A stretch of 64,000 nucleotides of DNA from Medicago truncatula (taxonomy: Eukaryota > Streptophyta > Magnoliopsida > Fabales > Fabaceae): contig NC_053046.1 of the NCBI RefSeq assembly GCF_003473485.1, positions 41,315,832 through 41,379,831 on the forward strand, read 5' to 3'. The position numbers were made by a program, and so were the translations under genes. Below are positions 24,446 through 35,595 of the stretch, piece by piece. The notes below the pieces were generated by a model. That model was given only the letters and a program-made list of their open reading frames with translations, did no database searches and was not told the origin of the DNA. Position 1 is the stretch's first letter. Each line of letters opens with the position of its first letter.

Positions 24446-25519
24446 AATTATGATTTCTATATAATATTTTTCTTTGTATTTGGAATACACATTTATATTT
24501 TAACTAATTTATTCCTAAAAGTCTATTTTTTAACTAAATGACAAGTGACAAACTTTTTTTTCCGAAAGAAAGTAACTCATTGTATATCATTAGATAAAAT
24601 GTGTCAAATACATTATGATACATCAATGTAAATGTGAAAGCTAGGATTAAATGGGGCTGCGTGAGCTAATTCATGAGCCACCCCAAATACAAGTGACAAA
24701 TATTTGTCTTGCATATTCAAAGTTTTCTATTTAGCCCACCTAAAATTTTTCTTCGATATTAGTTTCTTAAAAGATTTTCATCAGCACTTTTGATTCCAAT
24801 GTGTATCATTCAAAATTTTAAATTTTTTCGTAGTCATGTTTAGTATATTATACAATTAAACATAAAAAATGGATGAATTAAATATGAATTTTTATGTTTC
24901 TGTCGCTAAAAAATTCATATTTAATTCATGTTTTTGTTTAAAAAATCTACTTTATATTCTAATGTTAGTGAAAAAATAATTAAAAAATATGAATGGTGCA
25001 AACAATTCTTGTAATATTCAATTAAAATTTTCAATATTTTATTAATAATGCAACGAAATCTCGTGGTATTCAATTATTTCAACTTATAAAAAGTTTCCTC
25101 GTACTAAAAAAACTCAGTCAACAATCATCCAAACACTTGTGAGACTCTCACAAATTGTTTTGCTATTGTATCTTCAATGAGACATATGCTGAGATGATCC
25201 AGGAATTTTATTTTAAACATTGTAAATTAAAATTAGGTTTCACTTTATCGTCTTATTTTTTATTTTAGTTCTATTTGATCTCTTAGGTTATGTTTGAATT
25301 GATGTAAAGCAATGAAATGGAATGAAGTGGTATGAGCTTATGTTACTTTGTTTGTATTTCTAAAAATTGGATGGAGTGGTAAATGAAGTCAACACCATTT
25401 ATCTTTTATTTAATATTCCGTACATTTTATAAAAAATAAATGGGTTAACAATTCTTTTCAAAAAATAGATCAACGAAAATTGATTATTCTTTTTTTTTAA
25501 GAAACAAAAGTTGATATAT
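24446..25519. other. Intergenic, nothing recognised
   Basis: AT-rich sequence with no coding signal. Around 25286 'ttatgtttgaattgatg' may be one end of a decayed TIR element whose partner I could not place. Confidence 0.45.
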
Positions 25520-25742
25520 GCCTCATTTGGATTGAGCTTATTTTGAACTTATGAAAAACATCTTATGCAAATAAATAATCTTTTATATTAATTCATAAGT
25601 TCTCAAGAACGAAAATTTTATCTTCATAAATTGTTTTTTCATAAACTATCTTAACAAATTTATGGATAATAAATAAAAACTTATTTATTTATATAAATTG
25701 TTTTAGATAAACTCAAAATAAACTCAATCAAAACTGACCCTA
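25520..25742. mobile_element. TIR MITE, about 220 bp
   Basis: The left end CCTCATTTGGATTGAGCTTA.. mirrors the right end ..TTTATTTTGAGTTTATCT..GATTGAG..CAAAACTGACCC read inverted, over about 25 bp with a few changes. The interior is AT-rich with no ORF. No clean TSD was established. Confidence 0.6.
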
Positions 25743-26099
25743 AGTCTCTTATTATAGATATCTACTAAAAAACTAATGGGGACGCTGCCTCAAATTAAAT
25801 ATGTCAAACGAGTGAACGACATTTTCGGTTAAGAGACTTAATCAGTCACTGATGCAAGCAAGTTGCAACCTCATAGCCTTTAATGTTTGATCTCTCATCC
25901 GTTTCCTCCTCCATTAATTCACCCACCCGATTTGGACTTAGTCATAGCCTCTGCCAGCGTTATTTTTTATCCTGAATTATTTATGAATAGTGATGACATT
26001 GATTGCATATAATTTTGTTGCCGTAACTGATTTGGAAACCTGAGATGATGCTGCTACCTTTGGATGGGCTATTGTCCTCGTGCAGTGATGTTGTATCAA

Positions 26100-27262
26100 A
26101 AGTATGTTTGCACATAGGACCGGTGTGATATTTAAACCGTTCAACAACTATTATGATTTTAAGTTTAAGTGATAGGAAGGTATTTGGTTTTGTAAATGAT
26201 GACTAAATATAATAACGCTAAACCATAGAGAAATTCATATAGAGATAAAATTGTTGAGATTAGACTTCATTGACCAATGTTTGCATGTATTATCATATAG
26301 ATTCTAGTTATTAATCAATATTATTGCGTATCACTCAACGCACATCATTTATGTCTAAACAATGATGTTGGTTCGATCATATTGCTTAATCAACGATTTT
26401 TCAGCCTATTAATCAATACAATAGCAGTAAGAATCCATACTTTTAAGTGATTATCAAATTCAAATCCATGTCTAGAATTTAGTGTTCAATAGATGATTAT
26501 CCTAAGTCTAGATTCAAAAGGTAATTCTTTAATAACAATTCAAATCCATAATTTAAGCATAAGAAAACAAGGATAACATCAATATTCAAAAACAATATAT
26601 TGCTATAATAAAAAGGAATACATACTGATTTGGTCAATTATATTTAATCCCAACAAATGAGATTTAACTACTCATTGTCATGGTAACCTTGCACCATTGA
26701 CATCAAGATGATGATTCCTCAATAAATATGATGAATCCACCTTCAAACTTTAATGCATGCTTGCTCTTCTTCTATTTCAATAGGTTCTCTCTCTAAAATT
26801 GGATGATATATCTATTAGGTTTTGTGGCTATTTATACATTTTATAGAAATTTGTAGCTCACTTAGCCACGGCCAGGCTCGCTTAGCGAGCTAACCTTGCT
26901 TCATCAACACTCGAGTTCTAGTTTCCTATGCTCTCTGCCTATCCTCGCTTTGTCTTCGTTTGCGCGAACTGTCATGGCCTGGAGCTTGCTTGGCCATGCC
27001 CTGGGATCCTGATTTACTTTGCTCGCTGCCTATCCTTGCCTTGAGCTCGCTTAGCGAACCTCTTGGTACACTTTTATTCCTTTATTGATCTTTAAGTCTA
27101 TTGACAAGTAAATTCCTACATAAATAGTTGGTATTAGACATAAAAAAACACAAATGAGTATTTCTCTATTATTTTGGAGCTTTTCATGAGATAACTTGCA
27201 AAACAAATAAATAAGTGTCTCAAATATATATTTAATTTAACCAATTTTCGACACTTATCACA
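26100..27262 (-). mobile_element. Probable LTR (solo or truncated), minus orientation
   Basis: On the minus strand the block starts TGTGATAAGTGTCGAAAATT at about 27262 and runs through a GC-richer stretch with GCTCGCTTAGCGAGC palindromes (26878-26892; GCTCGCTTAGCGAAC near 27047). The start motif and the repeated GCTTAGCGAGC resemble LTRs of legume Ty3-like elements. No primer-binding site, polypurine tract or pol homology is visible, and the far end is uncertain. Confidence 0.4.
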
Positions 27263-27899
27263 GAGAAGATTATGTGTCTAGAAGATGTGTTGGTTTATAG
27301 AATATGATTATTATGATGTATATACTATATATCAATTAGTAGTTAGTTGGATAATATGGAGTTAGTTAGAGATTAACTTGATTATATGATTTACTTGTTA
27401 GTTAAGTAACCATAATTAGTTGCAATTTGTTAGGAAAATTTATTATGATTTTCATTTTTGTAAATATATGAGACATATTGTATTGAGCATGTATCAATCA
27501 TTCAAGTTGAGTAAACATTTTACAACTCAATAATCACTTTTCACCTTTTCTCTTTTATTCTCTCAAATCTCAGATTTCTCTCTTCTCTTCCTTTCACTTT
27601 GTTTTCATGTTTCACTTGAATTTTATCACAAATTAGAATCTTATCCCAGCAACAACCACCATAAGTAAGAACCACTAGGCCTTTCCTCCAGTCTGCTCGA
27701 AGATACAGACTACACACGAGTACTATATGAGAATTTGGGAATAGGCTGCAGTAAAAATCTTTTATGTGGCCAAGCATGCTGCAATAGTATTACAGTAACA
27801 GAAAGCTCTTAAAGACCCTCCACAATGGGGTGGTTTATCTCTATAATAATTGGTACCTCAAAGGTACCCAATGTGGCGAAATCTAAAATGATACATATC
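27263..27899. other. Intergenic, nothing recognised
   Basis: AT-rich sequence with 'gttagttgg' phrases at 27337-27420. A minus ORF of 78 codons at 27541 is lysine/arginine-rich and unsupported. A short inverted repeat (ttggtacct/aggtaccca) lies near 27850. Confidence 0.45.
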
Positions 27900-27912
27900 G
27901 ATAAAAGTATCT

Positions 27913-27999
27913 ATTTTTTTTTTTGGTCGGGATTTAAACCCCGAACCATACATATTTTTATACATTGTCCATACCAACTGAGATAAGCTCACGAAGACT
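27913..27999 (-). mobile_element. Au-type SINE (tRNA-derived), minus strand
   Basis: Read on the minus strand it has the Au SINE layout: box A-like GAGCTTATCTCAGTTGG, then TATGGACAATGTAT, then box B-like GGTTCGGGGTTTAAATCCCG, then a poly(A) tail (T-run at 27914-27924 on the plus strand). An exact 13-bp target-site duplication, GATAAAAGTATCT, is at 27900-27912 and 28000-28012. The TSD and A-tail prove LINE-driven retroposition. Confidence 0.92.
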
Positions 28000-28012
28000 G
28001 ATAAAAGTATCT

Positions 28013-28936
28013 GATATAAGTGTGCTCACACTCTCTCTATGTGGCCCTTATGTTTTGATATTAAAATATTAAAATGTAATGCTATAAAGTCTCATTTAAA
28101 GTTATTATTCAAAAAAAATTAAACTCTAAACTCTAATGATATAAAGTTATTAGCAAGTCTCATTTAAAAAATTTATATGAGATGTTTGGTTAGAGTGATT
28201 GAGTATTTTTTAAATTCTAAAAATCTTTTCTATCTTAAATTAAAGCACGATCCACTTACCCTAAATTTATCTCGTAAAAAAAAAAAATGTCAAAATGGTT
28301 AGACCAACAAAATTAATAAATTTTTTATTTGTAAAGTGTGGACCATCCTCTATGATTTGATTTATTTAAATAGTTTAATTTAATCACAATTTTATCTCAT
28401 TTTTAATGGTTTAAAGCAATTGAAACTGTCACCGAACATGTCATGTTCTATGTCTATGTCTCCTTCCATTTTTATTGGTGAACACTCATATCATTATTGA
28501 TACTTTGAACAACAAGCCCGGTCCAATATATATGTAGGTCTAAAGCAAAATTTAAATTGAGGTTTTTTAAGTTTGCTGACTATTAATAAATAAACATAAA
28601 ATTATAAAATAAACATAAAATTATAATCATCAGACGTGTAATTTTATTTGAAATATGTCGAATACTAAACTAAATATAGGTAAAACACTCGATCATAGTT
28701 TGAACATTGATTCATCGGGTTGTGAGAGTTTGAACATCGATCAGAGTTTAAACTAAATACTCAACCTCATTAGCTCAAGAACATTTTTAAATAAAAATTC
28801 AGTTTAATTAATAATATATGTTTTTTAATTAATTAATAATATATGTTGAAAATAATATTTAATATAAACATTATTTACCGATTGTAAAACCTTGAAATAA
28901 AAAAGTAATATTAAATTCTATCATAAATATAAATAC
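28013..28936. other. Intergenic, nothing recognised
   Basis: AT-rich sequence. A small direct repeat 'aataaacataaaattata' occurs at about 28588-28626. There is no gene. Confidence 0.5.
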
Positions 28937-28938
28937 TA

Positions 28939-29199
28939 CTCCCTCCGTTTCAAAATACATATCCAACTTTTGCAATGTGCACTATTCACTTGACTTACTT
29001 TTACCATAATTTTTAATTAATGTATAAATACAAATATTAGCATGTAAGATGTTGTTTGATTTGTCTCGACAAATATTTTAAAAATATTAAATTTTTATAA
29101 TTTTTTACTTTAGATAATTAAAGATATTAACGGTCAAAATTGTGCATTGACATATGAATTAAGTGGTTGACTTGGACATGTATTTTGAAACAGATGGAG
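28939..29199. mobile_element. Stowaway MITE, 261 bp
   Basis: The TIRs CTCCCTCCGTTTCAAAATAC and (inverted) CTCCATCTGTTTCAAAATAC continue to ..ATATCCAAC / ATGTCCAAC. The TA target-site duplication lies at 28937-28938 and 29200-29201. It sits about 500 bp upstream of the strictosidine-synthase-like gene. Confidence 0.9.
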
Positions 29200-29712
29200 T
29201 ACAAGTCTGCAACTCTTCATTTAACTACCTACCGAGCGTGCACAAATGTTTAAAGAATTTAACTTACAAAAATATATTTAAAGCAAATAAGGTTTGGGAC
29301 TAATATGAGACCTAAAAATTTCGAGCCTAAAACCCTGCTTTAGTGGCAGCCCCTTTGCGCTGGCATTGTGAACAACCACCTTCAAATCGACTTATGCAGA
29401 CAAAATTCCTTCGTTTAGTCTGCTTCACATTTTTAGCAAAACTATAAATCCAAACGCATTTATCAACCCTTCTCAGTCATGCACAAGCTCTTGACGAATT
29501 TCATTTACATGTATTGACGAATTTCACGTTTTTTAAAATATTGATCCAGTTCTTTCAAAAAAAAATAAAAATTGATCCAGTTGAATTATTGACTTTTTCG
29601 CAGTAGGACCCTGGTGGAGGACCTTAGTGGAGCACCCTCGTGAATGCATGCATGTTAAATATTAACTCTAAGGTATTGACTTCAAACAACACTTTCTCTT
29701 TCATTTGTAAGT

Positions 29713-32700
29713 ATGAACTTCAAAGACAGCCTCCATGCTGCAACTTTTCTTGCACTCTTCTCTTGCATCTTTGCACTCTTTTCATCGGTTCCTATTTCTG
29801 GATCAAAGGACGGTCTCCAGGCTGATCGGTTACTCCATGTCACCGGAGCCGTTGGGCCGGAGAGTCTTGTTTTTGATAGTCACGACGAAGGACCATACAC
29901 CGGCGTGGCGGATGGTCGGATTTTGAAGTATGAAGGGGAGGAACGAGGTTGGACTGAATTTGCTGTCACGAGTTCCAATAGGTAATAGAAATATACACAT
30001 TTGGTGTTTCCACGTTTCTAAATTCTTTCTTTATTGGTATTCTTCTTTTGGTACAATTTAATTTTATTTACTTTTAATGTAGCTTATTAGTGACTAGGGA
30101 GACTTAAATTGGGCTTACGGTTATTACAGTTATCACGTCTGACGTCCCTGTAAAATTATATGCACATTTGATATGCAGAAAAATTGGTTTGAACCTACAA
30201 TTTACTGGTCACTTCTTTGCATTTAATGTTTGTGAGCTTCACCGCTAGACTATTAAGTAAAAATAAAATATCCTTAAAAAAAAGAAGGTAAAAATAAAAT
30301 AAAAATGACGTGACATCGTTGGTAGATGCTCAGTTAGTCTCTTAAGCATATATGGTGTGGGAGATCGATCTTAGAAAAGCTTGGTGTGGGATCGATCTTA
30401 GATATAGAAAAACTTTGTTGAAAACTATTAACCCCTTAAATATATCTCGATATCTCGAGAAATTAGTCTATAATTATGGGTCGTTGATTAATTATGGTGT
30501 TTACCATTTTTTTTCTGAAGAAGAAGAATTATTGTGTTTACTCTTAATTTTACTCTTTACTTCATATTTCACGTCATATTTGAAGACACTAGAAGTGTGT
30601 TTGGATGATGGAATATTTTGGGATAATGTAATATTTTGTGAAAATTCAAATTCTTTATAGGTAAATTTCATTAATTTGGATGATTATCTTGAGAATTCAC
30701 AAAATGATGAAAATTTATTAAGTATTTTATTCAAGTTAAACAAAAAACATGAAAGCTACAAATTTCAAATTTCTTCCTTATATATTTTTTTAAAAATTTT
30801 GCAAGTTGGTCTCTATATTTTTCACAAATTTCAAATTGACCCTATAAATTTTCATAAAATTGTAATTGGGCCCTAAATTTTTTAAGGGTTAAATATGTTT
30901 TTAGTCCCTATAAAATTGGGACCTTTTAAGTTTAGTCCTTACTTAATTTTAATAGTTCTTTTAGTTCTTAAAGTAAATTTTTCCAATCAGTATTAGTCAC
31001 TCCTCAATTTAAATTTGTTTAATTTATGCTTAAACTCTTGAGTTTTTGAACAATTTTTCGCATACGTGTTAAGAACATTACAAAAAGTTCCTCTACAAAA
31101 AAATTTCGCAAAATTTGATATCTACGTCCATAATTTGTTAATTTTATCTTTAACTTTTGTCATTTTAAAAAATTCATATTTAATTCGTTTCATGTTAAAA
31201 AATTCTAAATTTTAGTAAATGAACCTTTCATAGGTTATAAACTTGTCATAAAAAAATCGTTCAAAAATTTAAGAGTTTAAGGATAATTAAACAAACTTTC
31301 TCGTAACAAGGACTAAAATAAGAAGTAATTTTTTTTTGTAGGGAGTAAAAAACCTATTAAAATTAACTAAGGACTAAACTTAGAAGTTCCCAATTTTATA
31401 GGGACCAAAAACATATTAACCCATTTTTTAATAACTACAAATTGATTCCTCAATATTTTCAAAAACTACAATCTAACCCCTAAAAAAAATTAAAATTTGC
31501 AAATTGGCCCTTATTATTCAATTTTCAAAATTTTCCCCAAGTATCTTAAATTTATAAAATTTGGCCAAAAATAATAACAAAGAAATTTTGCATTACTCTC
31601 CAAACAAAAATATTATAAAATGAAATTAATTGAATCATTTGAATTTCCTAAAATTCTAAATTTTAAAAAAATTTCCAATCACCCCATTCAAACACACTCG
31701 AAGAGTGTGTGCATTTGAATGTGAGCATGTTTTGAGTCAAATCCTTCAAGCTAAAATTCATTATTTGAATGATTATTTTAGTGAATTTTCAACACGTTTG
31801 AAATTTATAATGTATTTTTTCCATGTTAAATTTAGGAAATTTCAAATACCATCTAAACTACTAGGAATTTCAAAATTTTTTTATCTTATAATTTTTAAAT
31901 TTTACAAGTTGGCATCCATATTTATAAATTTTGAAATTTTCTAATTGACCCCTATAAATTTTTAAACAGTGCAAGTTCGCCCCTAAAATTTTTAAAATTG
32001 CAAATTGGCCCTCAAATTTTTCAAAAATTGCAAATTGATCCCTATTTTTCAGTTTTCAAATTTGACCAATTTTTTTACAAAAGTAGTAAAAAAATTGTAA
32101 ACCATGAAACCTTTTACAACGTTATTCGAACAATTTTTTTCTAAAAAAATACAATGTAATTCAATCATTTGAATTGATTAAAATTCTAAATTTTCTAAAA
32201 TTTTCAATTACGTCGCCAAAGAACTTCTAAAAAGTTAGGGCCAATGGTCCACATGTTTATATCAACTGACAAATTACTAGGTCAGACGTTGTGACTAGAG
32301 TTCGAACCCTGACGACTCCTCCACTTGGGCGTGTGAGTTAGGAGTCATAGCCCACAAGTTCTAGATCAACTAACATGCATTCCAGTGTTTATTGACATTT
32401 CGTCTACCTACCTCAATAAAATAGAGAGTACCTGGACGTTGTTTGGATAAAGAACTTGATTAAGTGCTTATAAAACAAACACTTATCATTATGTGTTTTT
32501 GCATCCGTTATTTCCACAACAAAAGATTAAGTAAAGTCAAATTGTTTTCATATAAGTTATAAATCGTTTTCATAAGCTACTTGAGCGCTTGTGAAAATAA
32601 GCTAAAAATAGCTTATGAAACATGTCATAAGTTGTTTTTCTAAGCTCTTTCAAACAGTATCACACATGTTTATGTAAGTAGATAAACTTAAATAAGTCAA

Positions 32701-34470
32701 TTTAAACATCTTCGCACTCTTTTCATTTAACTCATACTTATATTTGCATTTTCTTATGAATTTAATGAGATTAGTTGTATGATTTTTAAGGTCGGACTGC
32801 GTGGTTCCATTTGCACCAGAGTTAGAGCATATTTGTGGGAGGCCACTAGGACTAAGGTTTGATAAGAAAAATGGAGATTTGTACATTGTTGATGCCTACC
32901 TTGGCCTTAACGTAGTAGGACCTGCAGGGGGTTTGGCCACACAGTTAGCAACAGAAGCTGAAGGCCAACCTTTTCGTTTCAACAATGACATGGACATTAG
33001 TGAAGATGAAGATGTGATTTACTTCACTGATTCAAGCACAGTCTATCAGAGAAGGTAAGTTCAATACTAAACAGTACCTCATTTTCTACAATCAACTCTA
33101 TCTGCATTTTGTTAAACAACATTGCTTTTGATTACAAACAATTTTTTTTTTTACGAAATGCACATCATTTTATTTAAGGGTTGTTTGGAAGTTCGGAGGG
33201 GAGATAAGGGCTCTAAGTAAGGGAAGTAGAGAGAAAAAGAGAGAAATATTAACCATTTTCTATAGTGCTTTTCTAGATTAGAATAAATGAATCCTTACAA
33301 TTAATATATATATTTTAAAAATATTTTAACAATATAGTTTAAAATTTGAAGAATTTATCGGAATCATTCATAACCCTTCAAAATCCTCCTCCAATAAATT
33401 TTTTTAGTTGCCCCAAATTAGATGAGTTTCATATTACAAAGAAAAATAAACCTCTCAAAACCCTCGCCTTCAAAAGGCTTAAATTCCTTTCACTTACTCC
33501 TTTATTTTTTTTAAGTCCTCCCATACATTTCCTACTGAACTCTTAAGCGAACCCTAAATATATAGTCATTATGATTTTAAACGGTCACCACATAGTATGA
33601 AATGAATTTTAAAATCTATCCTTGCATATTAATTTGTAGATTTAGGAAGTAAGAGTACCGGTACACTTCAATTACGAGTGTACCATAGAAGTTTCATGTA
33701 TATATTCCCTTGTTAAGATCAAATCATATTGTTGTTTCGAAATGCTCCACCACATATTCAATTACGAATTTACGACTACATTTAATAGTAAATTATTGTA
33801 TCACATCACACATAAAATAAAGTTGTGTGCTGTATTAAGCATATCTTTTATAAAGCTAAAGATAACATCAAAACACATCAATAATATTTGAGGTTATAAG
33901 GAGAATAATATACAAGGATTGAAGTTCAAATCTTAAACTTCTCACTTCTTCACATTTAAAATTAAAATATGCAAGCCCAAAAAGAAAATGAGTGATAAAA
34001 TGATCTATATGTTGGTCATTTTTGTTTGTAGGCAAATTCCGCTTTTACTTCTAAGTGGAGACAAAACTGGAAGGTTAATGAAATATGTGAAGTCAACAAA
34101 AGAAGTGAAGGTCTTATTAAGTGGCCTTAATTATCCTAATGGTGTTTGTTTAAGCAAAGACGGTTTATTCCTTCTAGTAGGTGAAACCTCGACTTTCCGG
34201 ATTCTTCGACTTTGGCTTCATGGCCCTAATGCTGGTCAAGTCAATACTTTTGCCGTTCTTCCAGGTTATCCGGACAATATAAGGAGAAATTCAGATGGGC
34301 AGTTTTGGGTTGCTTTGCATAATGCAGCTATAAAGTTGAGTGATGAAGGGGAAATATTAGAAATTGTGGAAGGGAAGACCATGAGATATGTTAGTGAAGC
34401 GGATGAGAAAGATGGTAAACTTTTGATTGGATCAGTGTTAATGCCTTATATTGGTATTTATAGTTTATGA
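29713..34470 (+). CDS. Strictosidine synthase-like (SSL) protein, internally shortened
   Basis: Six-bladed beta-propeller family of strictosidine synthase and SSL/YLS2 proteins, entering the secretory pathway. Exons: 29713-29981, 32791-33054, 34032-34470 (TGA); 972 bp, 323 residues, with phase-2 junctions at AG|G. The chosen ATG opens a signal peptide (about residues 1-30, MNFKDSLHAATFLALFSCIF). Family motifs follow: GPESLVFDSHDEGPYTGVAD, PELEHICGRPLGLRFDK, GDLYIVDAYLGL, FRFNNDMDIS, DVIYFTDSS, YPNGVCLSKDG and DGKLLIGSVLMPYIGIYSL. Most homologues are about 370 residues. Here WVALHN runs straight into AAIKLSDEGEIL, so roughly 45 residues normally lying between these motifs are absent, in frame and without an intron. 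Intron 1 (2.8 kb) and intron 2 (about 1 kb) hold MITEs. Most SSLs do not make strictosidine, so the substrate is unknown. The fold may be damaged by the deletion. Confidence 0.88.
30590..31705. mobile_element. Older TIR element in SSL intron 1, split by a younger MITE
   Basis: Left end gaagtgtgtttggatgatgg and right end ccattcaaacacactcg form an inverted pair. The interior carries repeated 'caaattgaccctataaattttc'-like phrases. The MULE-type MITE at 30886-31422 interrupts it. A related block follows directly (about 31706-32225: gtgtgtgcatttgaatg ... same phrases), suggesting two adjacent copies. The limits are approximate. Confidence 0.45.
30886..31422. mobile_element. MULE-type MITE, 537 bp, in SSL intron 1
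   Basis: The ends GGGTTAAATATGTTTTTAGT.. and, inverted, GGGTTAATATGTTTTTGGTC.. stay similar for about 60 bp (..TATAAAATTGGGA..AAGTTTAGTCCTTA). The exact 9-bp TSD ATTTTTTAA lies at 30877-30885 and 31423-31431. No ORF. Confidence 0.9.
32262..32420 (+). mobile_element. SINE-like tRNA-derived fragment (degenerate)
   Basis: It contains atcaactgacaaat, then gacgttgtgacta, then GAGTTCGAACCCTG (box B-like), then gtgtgagttaggagt. The same order occurs in the well-defined SINE at 50357-50490, which supports one family. No TSD was found. Confidence 0.45.
32425..32675. mobile_element. hAT-like MITE fragment in SSL intron 1
   Basis: The left phrase gttgtttggataaagaactt and right phrase aagctctttcaaacagtatc are inverted partners. 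The middle holds repeated 'cataagc' motifs in both orientations, common in plant MITEs. No TSD was established. Confidence 0.45.
33176..33558. mobile_element. TIR element in SSL intron 2
   Basis: The left end aagggttgtttggaagttcggaggg and right end cctcccatac..gaactcttaagcgaaccctaa are imperfect inverted partners. No transposase. It is a probable MITE with approximate limits. Confidence 0.5.
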
Positions 34471-35395
34471 AAATGCAAGTCATTCCTTTTACACTTAGTA
34501 AATATAATTTAATAATGTATTTGGTCTATATTACAAACTAAATATATTAATAAATATAAAAAATTAAAAGTTGATTATAATTGAGACCGGATGAAGTATT
34601 ATTATTATACTAATGTGTACCCATGCCATGGGGTTCTTTTATTTTCTTAACTTTTTTAATGTAATGGGGAGCAATTATGTTGGTAATTATATGACAAAAT
34701 TTAAAATAAATATATCATGCACACATTTATATTTGAATAATTGTGGTTATCTGTTGCAGCAAATGAAAAAGTTTGAAATGTTGAGTTTAAACAGGGATGA
34801 AAGAATACAATATTAATTTAACAAACTAAATACTATTATTGATCATTAAAAAAAAAAAAAGGTGATCTTGTTGTCAATGATAAAATTATATCTTGTTCAA
34901 GTTCGGAAAATGTAGGATTCAAAGCCATCGTCTTCAAACTTATTATACAAACGCATCCTTTATTATATCTAATCCTAACAAACATGCTTACCCTAATTGT
35001 AAAATCCTAAACCTAAAAAATTGGCTCCTAAATTTAAAATTTAAATTCCACATTTTTATTATGAGTTAAACCATGACAATTACTGTACACATTGCTCAAT
35101 ACATGACTTGAGAAAACGTGTGCCTCTTTCTTTTCCCTTCTATATTTTTCAGTAAGCTCTCGAATCAAAATTCCACATCAAAGTTTCCCAAAAGAAGCTC
35201 TCGAAGATTACTTGAAAACGGCTATTTTGCTCATAAATGAAATGGTCCAATTGTTTCGGGAAATTCTCCATTGGACCATTTGTATTTATATGCATTTGGA
35301 TCCTTATTCAAAGATCTCTCGGTTTGATAAATCAAAATAAGAGGCCATTTCTTCTTGTTTTTTTTTCCAATTTGAGAAATGTTGGTTGATTGTGT
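34471..35395. other. Intergenic, downstream of SSL
   Basis: Contains the SSL 3' region and AT-rich sequence. No gene is recognised. Confidence 0.5.
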
Positions 35396-35404
35396 ATTTC
35401 CTTG

Positions 35405-35586
35405 GGGTCAAGATCCTCTCCATTTATAACTTTTTCTATTTGTTGCAATTTGAAGAGAGATAGACACATAGAAAATAATGATGGTGGGATCCACTTAGTG
35501 ATAGGACCCACCACTTATTTTTTTTTGTCTATCTCTTTCCAAATTACAACAAATAAAAAAAGTTATAAATGGAGAGGATTTTACCC
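35405..35586. mobile_element. MULE-type MITE, 182 bp, near-palindromic
   Basis: The two halves are inverted copies (atcctctccatttataactt ... aagttataaatggagaggat) over about 75 bp. The exact 9-bp TSD ATTTCCTTG is at 35396-35404 and 35587-35595. Confidence 0.9.
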
Positions 35587-35595
35587 ATTTCCTTG

